Source of the DNA: Laetiporus sulphureus 93-53
Taxonomy: Eukaryota > Basidiomycota > Agaricomycetes > Polyporales > Laetiporaceae
Assembly: GCF_001632365.1 (NCBI RefSeq)
Contig: NW_024468534.1
Location: forward strand, 2,520 to 50,947
DNA: 48,428 nt
Reading direction: 5' to 3'
The first letter of the stretch is position 1. Each line of letters opens with the position of its first letter. Below, piece by piece: positions 38,505 through 48,428 of this stretch. The notes below the pieces were generated by a model. It was given only the letters and a program-made list of their open reading frames with translations, was not told the DNA's origin and searched no databases. The position numbers were made by a program, and so were the translations under genes.

Positions 38505-39937
38505 TGTAACAAAAACTCCGCACTCCTGCCTTTTGATCTTTGGTGGCCCTTAACCAATCATGTACACTTTTTGATTTGCCTGGTAGCGTCAACCAGTCAG
38601 AGTCCTAGTCTTCTTTTCTAGACCTCGGATATCCTGTGCTCACTTTTTAAAGTGCCCAGCTAGTCACTTCGAACTCCTGCCTACTCCCGTTTGAGCGCTC
38701 AGTCATTCTGGCTTTTGATTTCCTCTGCTTGGTGTCCTATAACCAATCATCCTTCCTATCTGCATTTTCTCGATTGAAAACTGGCCTCGGCAAAGTCTGG
38801 GTGCATTCTTTCAGTGGACCTTTACCAGCATCTTCTGTATACCCAGTGCCTCCAGTGAGGATGGGGCTCAAGTCGACACTGCCTCTTGCAGGTACCTTGC
38901 CATAACAAGTACCCAGGTTCTGCTTCTATAAGATGCTCCTGTCTGGTAAAGTACTGTCACAACAGCTACTTCAGAGTGGTTCTCCCTGTTTTTCCCTCCG
39001 TGGGTGAAGAACTGTCACAACAGCTACTTCAGAGTGGTTCTCCCTGTTTTTCCAAGTGGTGTATAGGCCACAGCATGCACTGAGTTCCCTAGAATTGGAT
39101 AGCCCTGTTTGAGGACTTGATGGATTTGGTTTTCTGTAGCATCCAAGTAGACACCACTTCTCATAAGTGGTTCTAAACCTCAACAGGTTGATCTGTAGAA
39201 AAACCTCTTTCAAATGTTATGAAGCATTCCCTGCTAGAACGTTCAGAACCACGTGTGCTTTCTCACACATACTAGTCCACAACGTTGACAGAGGCTTAGA
39301 TATAGAATATACCTAATGCCTCCAATAGTCAGGCAGACTATTAGCAGGGTTTATAGTGTTGTCAATGTCTAGTAGATGATGTAGCCGTGAGGTCCTCACT
39401 CTACCCTTGCTAGGCCTTGGCCACTACAGTTACTGCACATTCACCCGCAGGTTACTAGGTTCACTGTTCTGACTCTAGCAAGTGTACGAGCTTACTACCT
39501 CTTGAGAGCGAGTACGATTGCATGAGGGTTCTAGAACTGAGAACGTTCAGAGTGGAAGAGGTTATCTTCCAGCTGTTGCTCTGCCCCTTTATATAGTCGC
39601 AGACCTATAGTCTGGGGTACTAGTACAAGGGGTATCCTACAGCTATTCATAGAGTAAATGAAATAGACCGAGACAAATACTAACCGCTGCGAGCCAGGTA
39701 ATTGGTGAGCTATTTGTTAGTATAATATGAAATAGAAACCTGAAACACGAAGGTCTTGTTTGCATGACCTGAGTGAGTAAATCATGAAAACGAAAAACTG
39801 CTAACCCTAGAATATGTCCACAAGACCTATGAACCATAAATAGTAAGTGTCACGTGCAACGTAAACTGTCACATGACCATGAAGTGCTGAAACTGTAACA
39901 CCCACATGCAGCCAAAGCACCAATCAGGGTTGTTACA
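38505..39937 (-). repeat. 5' LTR of element D
   Basis: 1433 bases with perfect 7-bp inverted ends, TGTAACA at 38505 and TGTTACA ending at 39937. On the minus strand the TATA box is CTATATAAAGG near 39590. U3 has GTCACGTG and GTCACATGAC. The DNA after its U5 end (GGAACGAACTC on the minus strand) is not a TGG-type primer site and shows no convincing match to the LTR start region, so its priming is unclear. Confidence 0.85.
38953..39053. repeat. Tandem duplication in the D LTR
   Basis: Two identical 43-base copies (38953-38995 and 39011-39053), each starting ACTGTCACAACAGC, with a 58-base period. It lies in the transcribed part of the LTR. Confidence 0.9.
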
Positions 39938-40437
39938 TTTGGTGGAAAACACTTCGAACTATCCTCATACGAAGTTGCACCAATATCCACACACAGATTC
40001 AACATGTCTGACCACCCAGACGAGTTCTTCCTATATCATAAAATGACAGATAACGTCAAATCACCGAAAAAATCCTCAAATGAAGCAGCAGGATGGGATT
40101 TTTATGCAGCAGAAACGCATGAAGGCCCTCCGCATTCACGAGCTGTGGTAGGAATGGGAGTCACAATTGACCCTCCTAAACATACCTATACACGAATAGC
40201 TCCACACAGCGGACTGGCTGCATGAGGAATTGACGTGGGCACAGGAGTCGTTGACCCTGATTACACTGGAGAACTCAAGGTCGTACTGGTTAACACAATG
40301 GATTTCGTATTTTCGGTCAAGCCAGGAGACAGGATAGCCTAAATAATCTTCGAGTATTATGCCGAAGGGCTTCCCTCCTGGAGCTACCAACCGTTGCGAG
40401 CAACAAAAAGAGAAAATAAAGGTTTTGGCTCCTCAGG
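39938..40437 (+). pseudogene. Element C dUTPase domain
   Basis: One frame from 39938 to TGA at about 40435. It holds MSDHPDEFFLYHK (40004, equal to LSDHPDEFMFFF of B+), motif I AAGWDFYA, II APHSGLAA, III VGTGVVDPDYTGELK, IV GDRIA followed by TAA where B+ has CAA, and V KGFGSSGQ in phase. Two stops (40223 and about 40339) kill it. Motif V is here in frame without the TGA found in B. Upstream pol was lost or separated by D. Confidence 0.88.
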
Positions 40438-40447
40438 ACAATGAGCC

Positions 40448-40462
40448 TTGAGAGGGGGGTGG
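40448..40462 (+). promoter_or_regulatory. Polypurine tract of element C
   Basis: TTGAGAGGGGGGTGG directly before the 3' LTR. Confidence 0.8.
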
Positions 40463-41161
40463 TATCACAGATTTTCACCACAAAGTCTGCACGTGACTTT
40501 TCTCATGCCACAGATCATGTGCTTCACCAATATCTCATGCCACTCAGCCACAGACGTGACGTGTAGAGATCAGGTGATAGTCCACATCACATATTATGGT
40601 CCAGACCAGCGGATGATATGGTCAGACCTGTCTATTCCAGGATACAATAGAGGCACCCATTTGGAAATAAAGGGAACAAGGACTATTGTTCGGGATTGTC
40701 TAGGTAATCAGCTCAAGGTATAGCCGTTACCATGATAGGATGAATTGTCTCACCATTGCTACGGGAGAACATTGATCTTCTCACCTATTGTTCTACTTAC
40801 GGATAGATCTTCCCACTTATTGTTTCATGTATAGCTTAGTCGCCTAGATACGTAGATAGCCAATCATCTATTTTGTAGTAGTGATATGATGAAGGTTATG
40901 TAATCAGGCTCCTGTACACGTATATAAGGCCAGCATGTAGAGGATGAAACTTCAGATTGTTTCTCCTCATCTACCACTGTAGCACCTACTAAGCTCACAA
41001 GCTCCTGCATATATCTTTCCACCCTTCCATACGCTTGCTTCACCAACAAGTGAGTGTTCAGCTCTCAAGCCACTATTGGGATCAGGGGATCAGGGCAGCA
41101 CGTTCCATGTGACTGATCCTTTTTTAGTCTCGTTGATCTCTTGTCCAGCGGTGCTGTGACA
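40463..41161 (+). repeat. 3' LTR of element C
   Basis: 699 bases; begins TATCACAG (TG changed to TA) and ends GCTGTGACA. Followed by CAACC. TATATAAG near 40920 and the donor GTGAGT near 41050 match the 5' LTR. Confidence 0.93.
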
Positions 41162-42118
41162 CAACCGGTTCATATGGTGTATAATGCACTTCCTCCACTG
41201 CGAGATGATATGGACGATGTCGTCGCGATCCTCTTCACTGGGTCTTGTAAACCTGTCGAGGCTGATTTTAAATGCATGCCTCTGATGGTGCGTCACAGTT
41301 CAGTTCTCTCGGTGCTTCAGTGGCTGAAACTGAACCACAGCGATTATGCGGACATAGAGATTTTGATGTTCAACTTACAGCAATACGCTGAGAATGAGCC
41401 CCCCATCACAGTTTTTCATCGGCCTTCAGATGGTATGACTCCATCAGAAGCTATGTCTGTTCATGAAATTGATGATGAGCGAGGTTCATCCTCAGGTCCA
41501 TGTCCATTCGTTATGCATGATTTGTCTTCAGCTGACATATCAACAATGTCTTATCAAATGTGAATTGCCACAGCATTGCGCTACTTCTCAAATGGAGGAG
41601 GCGTGCTCATGGTTGGTCACTCAGCAGATCCTGAAAGTATATATATCACAACCCGAGGTTGTTCCCAAGTATGTTTTCGTGGCTTTTTTCTTATGGTCTT
41701 GATGCATTCAAAAACATTTTGCAGAGGTCCCGCATCGATGGCAAGGCTCACGTCCACCATTTATTATCTTATGCTGATAGGCAGTTTCAGACAGATTACT
41801 TTTTTCCTTTTGTTGTGTTCAATCACGAGCAGATCCGGTGCTCTTCTCGTGGTGGCTACCTTCTAACAGAATATATCAATTTCTCTTCCATTGCAGAGTC
41901 GATTCTATCATTGAACTGAGATGCATTGGACAGTCTGATCACATGTTCTGCAGATGGTAAATATGTAATGCCCGAATCTGACGATGAGAAGAAATGCTTC
42001 GATTTGTTGCACATACTAGATTGTGTCACACAGCACGTAGATGGGTCCTCTGCTAAACGTAAACTTCTTCAATCGGAGCTGCGTTCATTGATTATTGCAT
42101 GTAATGTGCCTTTTTTTA
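41162..42118 (+). pseudogene. Helitron protein, piece 3 (Helitron-like N domain)
   Basis: Continues from 6821: VHMVYNALPPLRDDMDDV, FTGSCKPVEADFKCMPL, LQWLKLNHSDYADIEI, CPFVMHDLSSADISTMS, then across a frame change GGGVLMVGHS, FPSMFSWLFSYGLDAF, FQTDYFFPFVVFNHEQIR, and DEKKCFDLLHILDCV. This is the region preceding the Rep domain in Helitron proteins. It stops at about 42110, before any HUH motif. Stops at 41561 and 41918. Confidence 0.85.
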
Positions 42119-42758
42119 TACATTTATTTGTATACTGTGCTATGTGCGGTTGAGTGAGGTAAATACAAAAGAGGACTACGTGAGGAAGTGTCGACACATA
42201 GACTAAGAGTGAACTGAGTGAGGCATGCAGTGGGTGCTGCAAGAAAAACCTGATCACCCAGAATCAGGGGGCATGAGGGCTGCAGCAGAGAAAGCACAGG
42301 TAGCGGAGATAAATGAAATGAAGTGATGGAGACTGGTTGGGTGATTTCACAGCTGATGCAGGTCCAGGAGAGTGGGCATGGGGTTGTGGAAGAGCAGGTG
42401 CCAGACGTGCCCATGTCACGGGCAACGCAACATGGTATGAGTGCGTGTACTGGGGGTTAATTAAATCACATATGCAGGGTGCATCATGATAATCAGGCTC
42501 CTCCACAGCCTTTCTTTGAGCATTAAGGGAGCCTTCATACTGAGGGTGGGATTTTGTGCCACATTTCGATCACTACCATGTGTTCGATCATGATGCGATC
42601 ACACAGTTTTGAAACTCCACAATCTTAATTGCCCCCAATGCCCTACGACAGCTGCAAGAAAATATCTGTAAACAACGGAGTGATCGCATCATATTTCTCC
42701 ATATAGTAGTGGTGCTTGCCGGAGATTGTAGAATTAGATTAGGGTTAAGGTGGCAAAT
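42119..42758. other. Unassigned stretch with an inverted repeat
   Basis: No coding similarity seen. It holds a 13-bp perfect inverted repeat, ATGATGCGATCAC at 42590-42602 and its complement at 42680-42692, and several other GATC words. Confidence 0.5.
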
Positions 42759-43020
42759 ATGTTTCATTCAGGTGCTGAAGTGCCTTATTCTGATTCTATG
42801 ATTGCCACATCTCCACAATATGCTGCACTGCTGCCCCCAGAAGAGATAAGAAAGAAGATCTTCACCAGGCTCAGTGACAATCCATGCCTCTGGTAAGCAC
42901 AAGTAGCATGGAAATTACTGAAGGGCAAGAAGGATGTCATTGCCATGGCTCTGACAGCTTCAGGCAAGTCACTGGCATCTGGATGGCATTGCTGTTCCCA
43001 GAAGATGGAGTACAGATACA
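42759..43020 (+). pseudogene. DEAD-box/RecQ-like helicase N-terminal fragment
   Basis: From ATG 42759 the frame reads PPEEIRKKIFTRLSDNPCLW, stop, AQVAWKLLKGKKDVIAMALT, ASGKS, then with a frame change GIWMALLFPEDGVQIQ. This follows the Q-motif/Walker A region of fungal RecQ-type helicases (CLWQ..V..ALL.GKDVV...TGSGKT...WMPLLF..DGIQI). The Walker A Gly-Lys is present, but flanking residues are changed and the rest of the helicase is absent. Confidence 0.55.
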
Positions 43021-43029
43021 GATGTATGA

Positions 43030-43205
43030 TTTTGGTGAAACACATGCAATAATAAGATGGTGGGGCCATGAGCATCGCCACAGCATAACATCTTCAAAGA
43101 AAATACGAGACAGGGCACTTATTCTGCATTGTATGTGGCACCAATGGCCACAGCACTGCAGACTCCACATGCCCCGTGTGGAAAGACTATCACATTCCCA
43201 TCTCA
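43030..43205 (+). pseudogene. Non-LTR element ORF1 end with zinc knuckles
   Basis: One frame has CIVCGTNGHSTADSTC (43125-43172), a C-X2-C-X4-H-X6-C knuckle, ending PISHTNPSL before a stop at about 43216. Just upstream a RWWGHEHRH remnant resembles a second knuckle in another frame. ORF1 proteins of I/Tad1-like elements end in such knuckles, directly before ORF2. Confidence 0.6.
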
Positions 43206-43222
43206 CACACAAACCCTTCTTT

Positions 43223-46120
43223 ATGAATCTCACAACCGCTCATTTGAATGTGGCCCGATCTAATCCATGCATCCACGGTTTCATTTCCTCATCCTCTTAT
43301 GATATCTATTTCCTTCAAGAGCCATGGTGGGGGCAAATCGGGATCGATACCCCCCATGGTTCTGAGACTGGTGCTACTATCTATGATCACGTTAATGTTC
43401 AGCTCTATGGCCTGGACGTCTTTCACTTTCACTTAATCACTGTGTTGCCATGACTTCGGGCTAGCATCTTGGTCCGGCATGCACTTCTGGACACATATCA
43501 TATCTCCATGCGCACTGACCTAGTCATGGTTCATTTTGTGTCACGTCTTGACCTCACCTTATCCTACTTGGCCATTAATTGCTATAATGAGGGACCACAG
43601 TCTCAGCACTGTGTTCTACCCATACTATATAACCTCCCCCTACCACCTAAGGTGAACCTCCTTGTCGCAGGTGATTTCAACCTTCATCATCCCCTTTGGT
43701 CCTGGACGGGTCATGCAATGTGACCACTCTCACCTGCCTCATCCACCTTTACCCAGTAGCTTGAGTGCGAATCGCTGGCGATACTTAATGACCTCGATCA
43801 ACCCATCCAAATGGTCGATGGCAACCTGCTCTCAGGTACAATCATAGACCTCATCTGCACAACCTCTGGTGAACACTTTCATGTTCATGGGGTCACTGCC
43901 ACCCTCACCCCTTTTGAGTCTGATCATGCTCTGCTAACCTCTGTTCTCTCACACACTACCCACCCAATCAAGATTGATCTAGGTTTCAGAATTGATGTAT
44001 CCAAGTGTGAAGAATGGGAGCAGTGCCTCAATCGAGAACTTGCGCTCTCCCTGCTGCCATCCACCTATTCCACCACCAATGACCTCAAGGCTGGAGCCCA
44101 GGCCTTGCTGCAGGCAATGACCATGGCTAGTTGTGAGGCTTTTTCATGCTGCACGCATGCCCACTGAGCCTCCCAACTCTGGTGAAACGATGCATGCAAC
44201 ATCGCGCGTGCTCACATCCAGAATGCCCACACTGATGATGAGCGCTGAGCTGCCAAACTAATGCTCTCATTGGTCATCTGACAAGCCCGAAAAGACTGGA
44301 CCCATGAGGCCGTTGCTCAGCTACAGCGCACTAACCCTTGACAGCTCACCTCCTGGACCAAAGGAGTGCAAATGCCCCCACTGCCTGTCATCCAACTGGG
44401 TGATGAAGTGGGCTTGCTGCCATCAGACGTGGGACGTCTGCTCACTCAATTCTATTTTCCTCCTTCTCCTCCACTCCCTGATTTGCCTCCACTTTTTACT
44501 TCAGTGCCTCTGACAGCGAGGCCAGACCACCCCCTCCTTTTGTCTGAAGTGACGAATGCCATAGAGGCAGCTTCAAATTACTCTGCACCCAGGGTGTCTG
44601 GCACATCCTGGCAGCTTTTAAAATGCATATGGCAGTCTGGTACACAGGATCTGCTCTTTACCTTCCTCTCTGCTTCCTTGCACATGGGATATCTCCCCAC
44701 AATGCTGCGGGTGGTGGCAGTCATGTATCTACCTAAACCAGGCAAGGCTGACTACACTGTCCCCAAAGCCCACCGCCCGATCGCACTCTTGGAAACCTTG
44801 AGTAAGGTCCTTGAGAAGGTGGTCTCCACGCGCTTCAACTTTTAGATTGGTATGCACAATCTTGTGCCTGGGTCACAGTTTGGTGGGTGGGGCCAGCATT
44901 CTGTCATGGATGCTGGTCTCGTCCTCACACATCACATTCGCACAGCATGGGAGAACAGTTTCTCCATGATCCTTCTCTGCATGGATGTCGAAGGCTATCA
45001 TAATAACATCTGACATGATGTTCTTCATTCTGCTTTGCTCTCGATGGGCTTTCCAGACAATGAGGTCCATTGGACCATGTCCTTTCTTTCTTCTCACATG
45101 GTATGGCCCAAGCTCAATTCAGAGCTGGGACCATCATATCCAGTTGCTGCTTTGGGCATTTCACAAGGCTCACCTCTATTACCCATCCTTTCTACTATTT
45201 ATTCTTCTCCACTTTACGTGAACCTCAATCCATTTGTGCATCCCCAGCAGTCTTCTGCCGGCTATGTTGATGACTTTGTGTTGCTTATTGTCTCTCCCTC
45301 CCTGAATGAGAATGCGGCTACCATACAGTGAACACTGCTGCATGTGGGCAGAACCCTGCACCAGCTCAGGCTCACCATTGGCATGGCCAAAACTGAGCTA
45401 ATACACTTTACCTCTCCCCATTGCTCTCTCGATGTCAACCCTTCACTGCAGGTCCAGTGGGAGGAACGTACCATCAACCTTCAACCTGCTTCATATCTCC
45501 AGTGGCTCGGCATCTGATATGACTGTCACCTTACATTCACGCACCACATCTGGGTCATGGCTTCCAGGGCTTCATTCCGAGTTGCTGCCTTCCGCATGCT
45601 TGCTAACACTCAGCGTGGCATGACAGTCATGCAAGCCTGCTTACTTTACCTAACCACTGTACTTCCCATACTCACATTTGGTAGCCCCATGTGGTACAAC
45701 CCACGGGGACCACACCACCTTTTTAAGCCCCTGGAAAGGGTACAAAATGATGTGCTCAGGTGGTTCATGGGTGCCTGGAGGTCCACACCCCATCACGTCC
45801 TCAATCTCATTTCGAGCATCCTACCACTGCGGCAACAGCTTGACAAGCTCAATGGCCTCACAGCTGCCCACCTCCTCACCCTCCTCATGTCTCACCCAGT
45901 AATCCAGTGCCTGGCAGCAAATTGTGCCATTTACCCACCAAACTTCTCACTCCTCAACCCTGCCATGTCAGTTCACTATGGCACTAGTGCAGTCGACATA
46001 CTCGAGGAAGCACTCCCTGAACAGGCCATGCACCTTGATCCATGACTGCAACCCTCTTGGAAACCTGCACATCCCTGGGGTGCAAGGGTTCAGATCTGCA
46101 TCCTGCTGATGCGCAGCGAG
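43223..46120 (+). pseudogene. Non-LTR retrotransposon ORF2: endonuclease and reverse transcriptase
   Basis: ATG at 43223. APE-type endonuclease: LTTAHLNVARS, FLQEPWWG (catalytic Glu), GDFNLHHPLW near 43670, SDHALL at 43919-43927. RT: MPPLPVIQLGDEV, YLPKPGKADY, HRPIALLETLSKVLEKVV, GISQGSPLLP near 45152, GYVDDFVLL with YVDD at 45263-45274, YLQWLGI. The thumb-like region runs to about 46035 (LPEQAMHLDP) and on to HPWGARVQI. At least eight stops, several from CGA, show it is dead. Confidence 0.85.
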
Positions 46121-47490
46121 AATGGCTGACCAACAGAAGCACAAGGAGGACCCCAATTTTGGCAAAGTTATGCCAGCAAGGTGATGAACTGGTCGGTACT
46201 ATTGCCACTGCAGGAGTCATTTACCACAAAGCAGTGAAAATGAAGTGCTGTGGAAAGGCTCTCCCATCCTGGAGCTGCACCGATGCTTCTGAACTCCAGA
46301 AGGGCTCGGCAAACTTAGTGGTGGCAACGGCATCAGGCAGTACACACCCAAAAGACCGGGGCAAAGTACTGCCATCATGGCAAAGATGTGCGAAGGCTGC
46401 CCAGCCAAGCCAACATGAGTGAAACGTGTTTGATGCAGGTTAATGGTCAGATCCGGTATCTCAAACAGGAACACAACTATGTCACAAGTTTCAGCTGATG
46501 TCTTACTCGTTTCAGTCTTTCTCTTACTATACTTAGTTTAATCACCCAAGCAGGCAAACTCTCAGCAGTGGCCTGCTAGGGAGGTATATATGTAAGCCTA
46601 TCACATGTACATACCAAAACAATCAAATTGGGAGGAGCTCGAGTCTCCTAGCTCACAGTTTATGTCTCAGCACTTCATCTCTCAGCCAGCAGCTTGTTTC
46701 TCTTGCCTTAACTATGGTCACTAGGCACATTTTCGCAGTTTCAGCTAAGTCTCAGCTCCAATTCCAGCACACTTCATCATCATTACATCATCAGGCCCAG
46801 CCCACCTAGCAACTGAAGATATCCCATCACACTCCCACGCTATGTTACCCCTTTCAGCCCTACGTTTCCAGGACTCCTCAGAACCTATCTGAGGTCTCAC
46901 TCTTATTGACTTAGACATCAGTGCTCTGACGTCCTCCGATCAGAAATGCATATACGATCAGGTCCGACCTGCCTTCTTGTGACAATATTGCATTCCCGAT
47001 CAGCTCCAGGCCATTTCTAGCCTCAGACAGTGGTTTCATCCCAAGTATCTTCACACATCAGACTTAGTCGGGCTTCTCCGCCTGCCTCTGATCAGCATTC
47101 CACATATGATCAGCTCTGCTCCACCTCGCTGCGATCAAAACACATTTGCGATCAAGTCTGATGGTCCCACGCTTGGAGCCCTTTCCAAATACAGCCTTTT
47201 CTTCCCACACAACCCTGATTCCTTTTTCAAGGCTCAATATTGGCTGCCCACACCGTCATTTGCTGATCTAGTGATTATTGGCCACATCTGCATGCTATCC
47301 CAGTTCATTACCAATTCAATTACCATCCCTATTGCCAGTAGCTTCAAGAAACTAAACCAGCTCACAGCAAACCCTCGCCAAAGTCATCTCCCACATACAC
47401 CCCACACAAGTGGACCCCAGATTAGTGTTGGAGTAGCACGAGGCCAGGAGCACCACAGACGCATCACCGTCACCCACCAAGGATGATTCA
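46121..47490. other. Unassigned insertion splitting the non-LTR element
   Basis: About 1.4 kb between the RT thumb and the RNase H. It is not recognised as a known protein. It holds a TATATATGTAAG sequence near 46585, as in some LTR promoters, and a cluster of GATCAG words at about 46938-47160. Insert boundaries and duplication were not found. Confidence 0.4.
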
Positions 47491-48108
47491 GCTGACTATC
47501 TCTGTACTTTTTTCTATTCCACTATGCACTCATCTATTTCTTCCCCTCATGCCCTGTGGGTGTTCACTGATGGCTCTCAAGTTGCCCAACCTGATGCAGC
47601 CTCTAAAAACTGGAGAGCAGGTGCAGGTGCATGCATCATTCATCAGGGTGTGGTCAAGTATGAGTGGGCCTGGGGCTTGGGCCACCAGGCAGAGGTTCAC
47701 GATGCCAAACTCTGCACTATAGCAGCGGTCATCAGCCGCTTTGTCAGTTTTCTGGTGTCCTACCCCATGATCATGCACATATACCTCTGTGCAGACAACC
47801 GTGCCACCCTTTCCAACATTCTGTCACTGAGCCCGCATAACAGCCAGCCTTTTTTTATTCACTTTTGGGCACTTCTTGCTCCCATCATGGAGTGCCATCC
47901 TCATTTACAACTTTCTTTGCTTTGGGTACCTGGGCACAGGGATGTACTGGGAAATGAAGTGGCAGACCGTCTTGCTAAGGCAGGCATGTCCCTATCCAAT
48001 AGTGTCCTACCCACCTTAACGTTGACCAGGTACTGGATGCGTGAGCGAGCGACCACCTCCTGGCAAGTCGAATTTCATTTCACTGATCATCTCACTGCTA
48101 TATGGTCC
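47491..48108 (+). pseudogene. Non-LTR retrotransposon ORF2, RNase H domain
   Basis: Reads ALWVFTDGSQ (Asp at 47569), a block ending HDAKLCTI where the family has an active-site Glu (HDAEL), LCADNRATL (Asp at 47794) and LLWVPGHRDVLGNEVADRL (last Asp at 47965). The Glu to Lys change at 47707-47709 should abolish activity. A C-terminal RNase H is typical of the I and Tad1 clades. The frame is cut at 48108 by an LTR. Confidence 0.85.
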
Positions 48109-48428
48109 TGTCACAAAGCACAAAGCACTTAACCCAATTAAGGGCAAGTCTGCTTGTGTGACCTGCACAAATGATCCACATAAAAAGGTTGCCCTAAGGC
48201 TAACCTGGAAAAGCCTGCCACAAGGGCTAGGCTGAGGACACGCACAGTGACATACAATCAGCAATCAAGGCAAAGCTCCAATGCATGGCCTTGCACAAAA
48301 GGTGAAAGGGGGGAGCTGGCCTGCTGGCCGCATACAATAGTTGAATGAATCTAAGGTCTTCCCTTAGATCCTCATGTGCTTATATACATGTAGTGGTGGA
48401 CCCTGGGTACCCTAACTATGGTGTACTT
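48109..48428 (-). repeat. E-like LTR, minus strand, runs off right edge
   Basis: Starts TGTCACAAAGC at the point where the RNase H frame breaks. From about 48340 the DNA is an exact-looking reverse complement of 6434-6520 of the solo E LTR, including its TATA region (TTATATACATG). The first 230 bases are more diverged. Confidence 0.75.

Larger units (their letters stand above)
29280..39937 (-). mobile_element. Ty3/gypsy element D, minus strand, inserted in C
   Basis: 5' LTR at 38505-39937, then on the minus strand gag, protease, RT, RNase H, integrase, chromodomain and two extra frames. The 3' LTR survives only as 29280-29428 plus whatever is in the gap. It is a different lineage from A, B and C: other LTR, no dUTPase, different gag. 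Its right neighbour is the start of the C dUTPase (39938), with predicted duplication TTTGG. Confidence 0.85.
6822..41161 (+). mobile_element. Ty3/gypsy element C, plus strand, with nested insertions
   Basis: 5' LTR at 6822-7521, 3' LTR at 40463-41161, TSD CAACC at 6817-6821 and 41162-41166. Its own internal DNA is 7522-8004, 25096-29280 and about 39938-40462; the rest is B- (with B+ inside) and D. By eye the two LTRs differ at very roughly 8 percent of sites, more than the B- pair and far more than the B+ pair, in line with the nesting order. Order of coding parts: ORF1, gag, protease, RT, RNase H, (integrase and chromodomain lost), dUTPase. Many stops show it is dead. Confidence 0.95.
4769..42118 (+). 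mobile_element. Helitron remnant, split into three pieces by nested insertions
   Basis: Pieces at 4769-5818, 6744-6821 and 41162-42118 read as one protein once the solo E LTR (one GCGAC copy) and element C (one CAACC copy) are removed. Neither the Rep HUH motif nor the helicase domain is present, so this is only the N-terminal third of a RepHel protein. It is the oldest layer seen here and the landing site for everything between. Confidence 0.85.

Noticed and set aside
39680..39700. tRNA-3'-end-like CCGCTGCGAGCCA as a primer site for element D
   Set aside because: It lies in the middle of the 1433-base LTR, upstream of the TATA box, not next to the LTR end.
1..48428. CRISPR arrays, tRNA or rRNA genes, bacterial operons
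   Set aside because: No regularly spaced short repeats, no cloverleaf or rRNA sequence, and all recognisable proteins are eukaryotic transposon proteins.

Overview
The window is almost entirely transposable-element DNA from a filamentous fungus, most likely an Agaricomycete (mushroom-forming basidiomycete). The evidence is chromodomain-bearing Ty3/gypsy pol genes of the type common there, a Helitron protein with the N-terminal cysteine-rich (DUF6570-like) region, an I/Tad1-like non-LTR element with an RNase H domain, and premature stops that are often CGA to TGA changes. No host gene, tRNA, rRNA or CRISPR array was seen. Two assembly gaps are present (16094-16668 and 29429-30343).

Layout. 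The oldest layer is a Helitron coding fragment on the plus strand, cut into pieces at 4769-5818, 6744-6821 and 41162-42118. It was interrupted by (i) a minus-strand LTR of family E (4263-4768), itself hit by Ty3/gypsy element A, whose 3' half occupies about 178-4262; (ii) a solo family-E LTR (5819-6743, TSD GCGAC); (iii) Ty3/gypsy element C (6822-41161, TSD CAACC). C was invaded by minus-strand element B- (8005-25090, TSD GCTCC), which was invaded by the young plus-strand element B+ (11698-20234, TSD GGTGC). C also carries a minus-strand gypsy element D of another lineage (about 29280-39937). To the right lie a helicase gene fragment (42759-43020), a decayed non-LTR retrotransposon (43030-48108) and an E-like LTR running off the window.

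The notable system is the A/B/C group of gypsy elements. (1) Pol carries a trimeric-type dUTPase domain after the chromodomain. (2) In B+, B- and C the 2-nt spacer after the 5' LTR is followed not by a tRNA-type primer site but by a 13-nt site perfectly complementary to a 13-nt stretch of the same LTR 31-32 nt downstream of its TATA box. The pair covaries between B and C, as expected for Tf1-like self-priming. (3) The U5 region carries a strong 5' splice site (A|GTAAGT or A|GTGAGT), and a CTGAC branch point, pyrimidine tract and AG lie just past the primer site. Joining them makes the ATG of ORF1, which has no in-frame ATG at its start in the unspliced DNA. Spliced RNA would be translatable but lack the primer site; unspliced RNA would keep the primer site but lack the ORF1 start. 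(4) The primer site overlaps the branch point. (5) In-frame UGA codons are shared between element copies at the RT/RNase H boundary (B+, B-, C) and inside the dUTPase (B+, B-).

How the genes work together (inference from family knowledge): ORF1 and, in B, ORF2 are uncharacterised leader proteins; gag has a coiled coil, a capsid-like region and an atypical zinc knuckle; pol gives protease, RT, RNase H, integrase, chromodomain and dUTPase. The dUTPase would keep dUTP low during reverse transcription. B+ is nearly intact (its LTRs differ at one site seen by eye) but has a few lesions in gag and pol; all other elements are visibly decayed.
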